Shown in pieces: positions 54,851-64,000 of a DNA stretch of 64,000 nucleotides. Both the position numbers and the translations under genes were made by a program. Each line of letters begins with the position of its first letter. Within the stretch, counting starts at the first letter, position 1. The notes beneath the pieces are model-generated. The model made no database searches. It was not told the DNA's origin and was given only the letters and a program-made list of their open reading frames with translations. Origin of the DNA: Echiichthys vipera (lineage: Eukaryota > Chordata > Actinopteri > Perciformes > Trachinidae); the NCBI GenBank assembly GCA_963691815.1, contig OY829651.1, forward strand, positions 12,149,917 to 12,213,916, written 5' to 3'.

Positions 54851-57465
54851 AGATTGGCAAAGTTTGCATACACTCAGACACGACTTATGTGCAACAACAC
54901 GAACACCATCCTCATTGTTGCTCTCTGTGCCACACACACAAAGACACGTTCTTAACACACATTTTGCAGAAGGCAGCCATTGAGAGGTAATTGCCCCAGA
55001 CTGTTAATGTTTTCCAGGATAAAACTACACCAGCCTTTACAAGGCCGGGCTAATTTCACAACTTTATGTCGTTACCTCAACAAAATGGTTGACGACCGCA
55101 TTACAACCACTCCAAAGAGATACAACAGAAAGGAAACTAGAAGTAGATTTTATTTTTATGCATCTAATTTTCTGTGAGATATCACTTGGTTCTGCGGGCA
55201 AGTGTGATTTAGAGGCTTTTTTTTCTCCAACTGGGGCCACCCATGCTGAAGATGTAAAGTGTGTGCATCCTGCAAGGCTCTGTGACAAAAGATATCTCCA
55301 AATTGCTGTCCCACATTTTTAGCCGATAGGCAGAAACATCATAATCAATTAAGTAATCATTCATGTGAATATGCCAAATATTTGATCGTTCTACAGTTCT
55401 TTTCTTGGTCTTGCTTTATACAAAATGTAATATCTTTGGGTTTTAGTTATTATTATTCGGACAATAAAATAAATTTTGTGCTCCAGGATAATGTGATTTT
55501 TTTTATTGTTTTATATTACAAACAATGAACTAATTGAGAAAATAGTCAACAGGTTAATCACTGACGAGAATAATTGTTTGTTTCATGTTGTTTTGCGGCA
55601 AAATCATTCCCGTTAATTAATGAAAACACGATCTTTAAAATCATGTTATATCAATCCCTTGGCTTTCTTTATGTAAATTACGTGATGCTGAAACCCTTCA
55701 GTGAAAGCTGAGTAAACTCGCCTCATTCAGGCTGGGTGGCCAGCTCCGCAGTGAGGAAAGCAATTGTTGGACTGTCAGATTTTATTGTATTGCACTGTAT
55801 CATATCATATTTTTTTAAATCATTTTTATGACTCATGTGTCTGTGATCATTTCAGTTTATAAATACAATCTGCAGTTGGAAATTGAACTCTGGGCCGCGG
55901 TGGTAAACTCCTACACGGTTTTGAAATTCAGACTGTGAAACTGCACCAAAACCTCAACGATCTCCTATGAGCAACACAAACAGAGCAGAGCCACATGGCA
56001 ACTCCATTATCTTGATAGTAAACAGGACCCCAGCTTTGCAAGTTGCGGTATCTAAGATACGGCATCAACACACAACAACTAGCTAAAAGGTCCAAAACAT
56101 ACAACACACAGGGTATGTATTGGTCCATAACTGTAATACTGTAAGACCTTCCACTGAACAGCCCTTTATCTCAAAGAAACTTTAACTCAAACAAATTAAA
56201 TGTAACTCTAACTTAAATTATCCCTTTCACAGTCGAAAGCTTTTAAACAAAGACATTACTTCCCCAAAAACACTTTCACCCAGGTTCCCAAGAGTGTAGA
56301 AAAACAAGTCCAAACTCCCAATGAATCAGAGTTAGATGATAGGCGACCATTACGTTGGCTTTGATACTGAACAGCAGCGATATGCAATGTCAAGCTATAA
56401 CATCTTGAGCTTAGCCATTTGATTCACAGGTCGGTAAAAGAAAACACAGATGCAACATTACACTGCAGCTTAGACAATTACACCAAATTACACTGAAACT
56501 CTGCAGTGGCTCATGTGTTTATGAGGTAATGTACAGTTTCAGTGCATGAGATTGTAACCGTGCTCCCTTACTCATTCAGGTCACAGACACGGCGCTGCAA
56601 TCAAATAGCCATTACAGTGTTGAATGTTACAGCTGAGGGAAAGCAGACTAGGAAGGAGATAGGGTCAAAAGCACAGTTATTGAATTAATACAACAAACAA
56701 AAATCTTTGTTTCTCCTAATTGAATAGACAAACTGACAAAAAACAACCTCCAACCCCACCCAGCAGGTAGGCTGCCTGTATCAGAGCACCTTGACTGGCA
56801 GAAGAGTTTCCAGACAGTAGATGGCGCTGTAATGCTTCTCTGTGCTTCTTTTTCATGACAATCAATGCATTCTGATCACTATCACAAACACTGCCTGCCC
56901 ATCAAATACCTGCACTCAGAGAGGAGGATTTACCCCTTTATATCAGATATGAAACCCTTCGATATCATTCTTAACCGAATTTTAGAATTTTGGGGCAAAT
57001 CATCAACTAAGGGTAAATATAAATGAGGTCACGTGCAGAGGTGGGTTTTACGTAGGAATAATGGTTATTTGAGTGAGTTAGGTTAATCTCCATCTTTAAC
57101 AGGCAAGTGCAAATACAAAGTAAAAAGAGTAGGTAAGGTTCACTGGTAGATTTACACTAAACTTCAGAAATGTGGACTTTCACTCAGAAGAGCTTGATTC
57201 AGTTTGACAATCGATAAACGTTTTAAGGACTTGCAGACACCCTGTGGTTTCTTGCCTTCTCTAACAGCTCAGCACAACAAGACACTGTGTAAGTTGAGCT
57301 ACTGAAACAGAAGTGAACCGGCTAACATAAAGTTAAAAATATCAAATATTTTTACACAATATTTAAATTATATAATATTTTTAAAATTCTTAGCACTTCC
57401 ATGACCCATGTCTATTTATATGTTTTCAAAATATCTGTTTTCACTCTATTTGTTATTTTATCACA
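54851..57465. other. Intronic; contains left copy of a 22-bp direct repeat
   Basis: Unique AT-rich sequence. The first copy of a 22-bp exact direct repeat is at 56327-56348 and its partner is at 57489-57510. No exon was recognised. Confidence 0.5.
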
Positions 57466-57488
57466 CACTCACACACACACACACACAC
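57466..57488 (+). repeat. Short (CA)n tract
   Basis: CA repeat ending immediately before the second copy of the 22-bp direct repeat. Confidence 0.85.
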
Positions 57489-57491
57489 CAG

Positions 57492-57682
57492 AGTTAGATG
57501 ATAGGCGACCTAAGCGGTTTAGGGTTCTGTGCCTTGCTTAAGGGCTCCTCTGCAGTGCACAAGAGGTGAACTGGCTCCTCTTCAGCTAACAGTCCACACC
57601 CTGTACTTGGTCCATATTGGGACTCGCACCAACAACCCTCTGGTTCCCAAGCCAGGACCCCACAGACTGAGCTACTGCAGCA
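57492..57682 (-). mobile_element. tRNA-derived SINE, minus orientation
   Basis: On the minus strand, an A-box-like TAGCTCAGTCTGTGG (57660-57674) and a B-box-like GGTGCGAGTCC (57620-57630) are followed by 'gtggactgttagctgaagag' and 'gcccttaagcaaggcac'. It belongs to the same SINE group as 15776-16106, diverged and lacking the 3' half. Confidence 0.7.
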
Positions 57683-58204
57683 CACAATCTGATAAAAAAT
57701 ATCAATGGCAAGAGTAAAGATGCCTCTACTGGTATAAACTATGGCATGGCAGACAGTGGGAGAGAGTAAATGTATCTTCTGCATTTGCATTTAAACCTAC
57801 TGTCATTTACATTAGACGTTTCATTAGCTTGGCTACACTGAAAATAGTTTGAATGTAGCTCTGCATAATTTCCCTCTCCCCCACTGAATGACCTCGAAAT
57901 GTGGACATGAATCAAAGTGACACGTCGTTCATAAAGTGGACTGATGAAAGGCAGAGTTGGCACAGTGAGAGCAAACCAAGATAGAAAATGGATGTCTGCG
58001 TTTGTTTTTTGTTTTTTTCTTTTTCAACACCTGTTGTGTGTCCTTTCAGTCTATCCTCTTTTCCTTACGTCTGTCAGTCTGGTCCGCAGTATCTGTCTTT
58101 CTTCTCTCCACAAAGAAGAAAGACAGAGACACTGGAAGGATCTGTGAATCATTATCCTCTGCTCACCCCAAGACACAGAGAAGCTAATAGGCTCCCAGCA
58201 GGGA

Positions 58205-58206
<2 letters not shown>
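57683..58206. other. Intronic, no recognised feature
   Basis: Ordinary non-coding sequence. Confidence 0.5.

Positions 58207-58266
<60 letters not shown>
58207..58266 (+). repeat. (GT)30 microsatellite
   Basis: Uninterrupted GT array followed by a short GA run. Confidence 0.96.
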
Positions 58267-58275
<9 letters not shown>

Positions 58276-59002
58276 AGGTTGTGCAGGGGAAATGCATCTC
58301 TGTTGTTCATATATTGTCATGTTTCTATTTTCGTGTGTTAGCATTCAGCTGTATGTTTTTGCGCACCTGCTCATGCACCTCCTTGTGAGTTTGTCTGTGT
58401 GCATTATTATCTGCAAATCTAATATGTGTTTTGTGAACACTTGTGTGTATTTGCACGGATACTCAAGAAGATGTGTGTGTGTTTCTCATTTCCTCCATGT
58501 AGAGATTAGGGCCAAAGAAGAGCAGCATTATCAGACAGCTGGAAATGAGATCTCAGTAGGGGACTCGACTCCTCTGCCTTTCTTTACATCCCTTCTTCCG
58601 CACTCCCTCAATCCCTATTTGTGATCCTTCTCCTCCTCTACAGCTACTCCCCTTTCACCTCCTTTTCTTATCATCTCTTATAGCTGTGCTTTTACCACCC
58701 TAACTCTCTTTCCACTCCTTCCCGTCACCGTATCCCGTTGCCATCTTTGCCTCCATGTTCCTGATACGAACAACCCCACATCACCTGTCTCTCATCTGTC
58801 CATCCATTTATTCCTCCATGAACTCCTCTTCTGCCTCCCTCTGCTAAAAAAAGACGAGCTCCCTGGTTCATTTTCTTTACATGCTACACTTTATCACATT
58901 GTTGCTCCCTTAATCAATAGTCTCCCCATGTAGTGACGCAGAGGAGATTCTCAATATCAGAGCTGCAACTGTAGCAACAATTGTTGTTGTTAAATATGGA
59001 TT
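58267..59002. other. Intronic; pyrimidine-rich 58560-58850
   Basis: C/T-rich low-complexity sequence. No coding signal. Confidence 0.5.
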
Positions 59003-59200
59003 CAGGGGGTGTGTGGCTCAGTGGTCAGAGCAGGTGCCCCATATACAGAGGCTAAAAGTCCTCGACGCAGTTGCCCGGCGTTCAATTCCTACCTGCGGCC
59101 GTTTGCTGCATGTTCCCCACTATCTCTCTCTCCTGTTTCCTGTCACTCTTTAAGCTGTCCTATCAAATAAAGGCCGGAAAAGGCCATAAAAATATTCTTA
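59003..59200 (+). mobile_element. tRNA-derived SINE (second family)
   Basis: The head GGGGTGTGTGGCTCAGTGG contains an A box (TGGCTCAGTGG). A B-box-like GGCGTTCAATTCC is at 59077-59089. The body reads 'cctgcggccgtttgctgcat' and the end 'ctgtcctatcaaataaagg' with A-rich sequence. I recognise this as a common percomorph SINE. Confidence 0.75.
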
Positions 59201-60062
<862 letters not shown>

Positions 60063-60368
60063 CATTGGGATGTAATTCAATCCATGTTCCAGTGGTACAT
60101 AAATAAATGACAAAAGAAACACATCAGCTACAATTACAGAGAGAAACGTGGTTACATTAAAATACAGCACATTAGAGCCAATGAAATAATTGCAAAAGTG
60201 AATCTATGAGTATGCTTGGATGTCCTTCAGCAGGACAAAGGCAGCAAAAATCAGATTCAGCAAAGCATCCACAGAAAAATATTCAAGGTTAGAAAGCTGC
60301 ATTGAAATATATATTTATGGCCTTAAATGCTTCCATACATATTCAAAAAGTAATTAGAAACCTCTACA

Positions 60369-60371
<3 letters not shown>

Positions 60372-60439
<68 letters not shown>
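60372..60439 (+). repeat. (GT)n microsatellite
   Basis: Pure GT ending in GTATGTG. Confidence 0.96.
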
Positions 60440-60446
<7 letters not shown>

Positions 60447-60576
60447 CACGTGGGTCAGTGTAGAGTCTACTGGGTATTTCCAGGATGTGGTAGCCAAACT
60501 AAGTTTATTATCTCTCTTCCTCAATCAAATCAGTGAAAGTGAAACATGTAGAACAGGACACCATTTCCTGTGAACT

Positions 60577-60578
<2 letters not shown>

Positions 60579-60630
<52 letters not shown>
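60579..60630 (+). repeat. (AC)26 microsatellite
   Basis: Uninterrupted AC array between two GT arrays. Confidence 0.96.
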
Positions 60631-60634
<4 letters not shown>

Positions 60635-60733
60635 ATATCTTGACTTAAACATCTACCAAGTGTGCCAAAGAGAGGAAATCCCTTTGCAACCAACACCTAT
60701 TCTCGACATTTTACACCCTTGTCAGCTGGTTCA

Positions 60734-61375
<642 letters not shown>

Positions 61376-61379
61376 GAAG

Positions 61380-61485
61380 ACGGTGCCTTGCTTAAGGGCA
61401 CATCTGCAGTGCCCAGGAGGTGGCACGTTCCATACTTCATTCGTACAGGGAATTGAACCCATGACTTTTCGCTTCCATGGACTAA
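61380..61485 (-). repeat. Possible SINE head fragment, minus orientation
   Basis: The plus strand reads 'gtgccttgcttaagggcac' and 'gggaattgaacccatgac'. The second is the complement of a tRNA B box (GGTTCAATTCC-like). A short remnant only. Confidence 0.4.
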
Positions 61486-61544
61486 AATGCAGTGATATAT
61501 TTTCCTCAGTGAGTTGGAATGTTTTGAAATGGCACGTTCAGTAG

Positions 61545-61985
61545 ATATGAATCCTAAATCGCCCCCTGGTGGATGGCTGGAATAAACCCCGCTCCCTCCA
61601 TGTTAGTGGAAGGGCTAGCTATACTATGGGAAAAGCTAAAAGATTGCATGTCAAATAAAAATTTCAGAAATATGGTTTCAGTCATCTTGGGCAGTTTTTT
61701 TATCACACTGATACATGTTTTGTTCAAGTGTGTTGTTCTAATAAGTTATTTGTTTAAAAATGGGTTGCAACATCATGGTTGGCAGCTGTGATTGACTCGC
61801 AATAGACCGGGCGGGTGTATGGATCGGACATCAATGACGCGGCTCCATCGTCCAATCACTACTGTGCAGACTCTGGCGAGATAATGAGCAAGATAGCAGC
61901 CCCCAAATCTGATATATTATGGCTTAATTTTTGAACAGCGGGAGGAAGTGGAGACGTTGTCCGTCTTCAAATACAGCCTATGATA
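61545..61985 (+). repeat. Common fish interspersed repeat (unclassified)
   Basis: Starts at 'atcgccccctggtggatggc' and runs through 'gtttcagtcatcttgggcag', 'gtgattgactcgcaata', 'gacgcggctccatcgtcca' and 'aacagcgggaggaagtggag' to 'cagcctatga'. I recognise the whole order as a repeat found many times in fish genomes. I cannot assign a class. It does not encode a protein. Confidence 0.6.
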
Positions 61986-63413
61986 TGAATACACAAAATC
62001 CACTTAAAGCTCGTTGAGATCTCACTCCGTTACACCTCATCATTGTACCTGTCAATATTTCCTGTCCATCATTTAAAATTGTGTTGTTTCTTTCTCTTTC
62101 TTTTTCCTTCTTCTCTTCAACTTGCCACGCTGATATACATATATAGTGTAGGTTTTTGACCCGTCTTACTCTCCTCTCCATCGTCTTCTGTCTCATTTTC
62201 GCTCTATTTCCTCATTGTCTCTATACTATTCTTGCCTCTCCTCAAATCACACAGTTTTTCCTTAATTGGCCCTCTCCTCTTCTCTCTTACCCTCTGTTTG
62301 TGCCCACATCAAAGCTCTCTCTTCACATTTACATATACTCCAATAAGAACAACATTTATGTGTAGCAACTTAACCACTAAGGGCACTTAGTGCGGACGCT
62401 TGTGTGCAATTTTTCATTCGTGTTTGTCCATTTGTGAGGACGTGCATCTACTTGTATTTATTTTGTCTGTGTTTGACTGTAAATGTCAGACGCTCTTCTC
62501 CTAGACAGTCTAAAGGTATAAAGCCACTGAGATTACATGTGGCGCCGTCGGCCGTGCAGACACTAATCAAATATATGATCCTTGTGTCAAGTCTCAATGG
62601 GGCTTGGGGGGGGGGGGGGGGGGTAGCAGGAAAGAGTGATGCAGAGAACTGAGCTGGCCAGCCTCGTTTTAACTGATAATGTGGGAGGATAGAGAAAAAG
62701 AGATGGAAGGAGAGAGAAAGAGCAGGAGGTAAGATTTATAAAACGATACACACACACATAAATCACCCCATCTAAATGTTAATTGGTGTTAAATGGCACA
62801 TTTGAATAGGTTAAGTGGACGCTCTAAATTACTGTATATTACGTGGGTGGTTCGATAAATGCCCATTTCTAAACCCATAACTCCCCAAATATCATTTGTG
62901 TCAAACAGCAGCGCGCTTGATTTGCTAACCCTGAGACAGACTGTGCAGTTTCGGGGAAGAGGGGAGCATTGGATCATTTGATCCAATGAGAGACTGAACA
63001 CTGCTTCTGAAAGGGACGGTTCACCAAAAATAGCATGCACCTATTGTACCCATTATGAGGAAAGTGGCCCACCTCAACGCTGTAAGCACCACCGGGGGAG
63101 AAGTCTTGGAGCTGAAGTGGAGGAGTTACAAGCATTTGACCATTTTGCTCAGTGGAAAATTAATTTCCTTGCATTGCAGATATACTTCTTCTTATACCTT
63201 TTTTTAACACCACGGCCCACCAAGTATCCTTTGGGGCTGATTAAACACTCAGTGTCACTTACAGAGAGGTTGGGAGGGTTAAGTGGACCGGCTGAGCATT
63301 AGACAGACAGAGGTAAATTGCTACAATGACAAACTGCTGCACTGCTTCTATGAGTCCCACTGCGCTCTGTGACATGATGTGTGCCTGCCCCCACATAGTC
63401 ATCTGAATAGCTA

Positions 63414-63416
<3 letters not shown>
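61986..63416. other. Intronic; pyrimidine block and G run
   Basis: C/T-rich 62080-62330, (G)18 at 62606-62623, purine-rich 62680-62735. No exon found. Confidence 0.5.
62606..62623 (+). repeat. (G)18 homopolymer
   Basis: 18 consecutive G, which is a C run in the slit3 transcript. Confidence 0.9.

Positions 63417-63492
<76 letters not shown>
63417..63492 (+). repeat. (AC)38 microsatellite
   Basis: Uninterrupted AC array. Confidence 0.97.
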
Positions 63493-63494
<2 letters not shown>

Positions 63495-64000
63495 TGAAAA
63501 ATGCTGCTTTGAGAGTGAGGAGGCCCAGGCAGCCAGCCTCCATCCGAGGTGACCTCAGTGATAATGACATCATGAGGTAGGTTTGATTTATATGCATGCT
63601 GCACCGAGGAACATATTCAAACAAACAGGCCCCCAGGTGCAGCAGAGGGGGGCCCCTCAGGAAGGAAAAGGAAGCAGTCGGGGCAGGAGGAGAGAGGAAG
63701 GGATGTGGCAGTAAGAAGGAAAGGAGACAGAGATTAGGGCTGATCTAAGGGAAATATGTGATAATGTTGTACTGCAATAACTAAATATATATGAATGTGT
63801 GCTTAGTTCTGCTGCTTTTAATATTTCGTACAATACAACAAATTGCTTGTAGGATTAAAAGAAAATGAAAGGAAATTATTAACCAACATTATTTTATAGA
63901 AAAAACTGAACACCAAACTGAACAAAAAAGGCACCAATAAAAACTGAAAGATATATTTTAAGGTGCAGTTTTTCGACTGATACTCTCTTTCAAATAACTC
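63493..64000. other. Intronic to window end
   Basis: Purine-rich 63655-63735, then AT-rich sequence. No gene. Confidence 0.5.

Overview
This window is vertebrate, almost certainly teleost (ray-finned fish, probably percomorph), nuclear DNA. It has very low coding density, dozens of long (CA)n/(GT)n/(GA)n microsatellites, tRNA-derived SINEs and LINE tails of the kinds found in fish genomes, and non-autonomous DNA transposons.

The only protein-coding gene I can support is slit3, the secreted axon-guidance ligand of Robo receptors. It lies on the minus strand and runs from high to low coordinates. Two consecutive 72-bp exons are present, at 38768-38839 and 23773-23844. Each encodes one leucine-rich repeat of the first LRR domain, has consensus splice sites and phase 2 boundaries, and joins to the other without a frame break. 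By comparison with vertebrate Slit genes they are probably exons 5 and 6. The residues match Slit3 (GIT-x-VKN, NHISC, DLEIL) better than Slit1 or Slit2. The rest of the window is intron: at least 23.8 kb of the downstream intron (1-23772), a complete 14,923-bp intron (23845-38767), and at least 25.2 kb of the upstream intron (38840-64000). I looked for the flanking LRR exons on both sides and did not find them.

Layout: 1-5 kb holds a TTAA-flanked non-autonomous DNA transposon, LINE-type tails and quiet intron. 5-12 kb is rich in microsatellites with pyrimidine- and purine-rich blocks and contains a 5'-inverted LINE copy (9.15-9.66 kb). 12-23 kb contains a second TIR element (13.3-14.0 kb), a tRNA-SINE (15.8-16.1 kb), several long CA arrays and an inverted-repeat element (21.7-22.1 kb). 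23.8 kb is slit3 exon 6, whose 3' splice site is preceded by a long UG/CG tract. 24-38 kb is the complete intron, with a long quiet stretch (25.7-34.1 kb), a G-rich purine block and a tRNA-SINE. 38.8 kb is exon 5. 39-64 kb is intron with the densest microsatellites, a ~1.07-kb TTAA/TIR element (45.1-46.2 kb), a ~0.2-kb TIR element (52.9-53.1 kb), three SINE or SINE-like fragments and a candidate conserved non-coding block near 47.9 kb.

I see no operon, CRISPR array, prophage, rRNA or functional tRNA gene, and no evidence for a new multi-gene system. The most useful observations are the unusual UG-repeat splice acceptor of slit3 exon 6, the TTAA-flanked foldback elements, the twin-primed LINE copy, a possible 1.1-kb insertion flanked by a 22-bp direct repeat, and paired CA/GT arrays that could form double-stranded RNA in the slit3 pre-mRNA.
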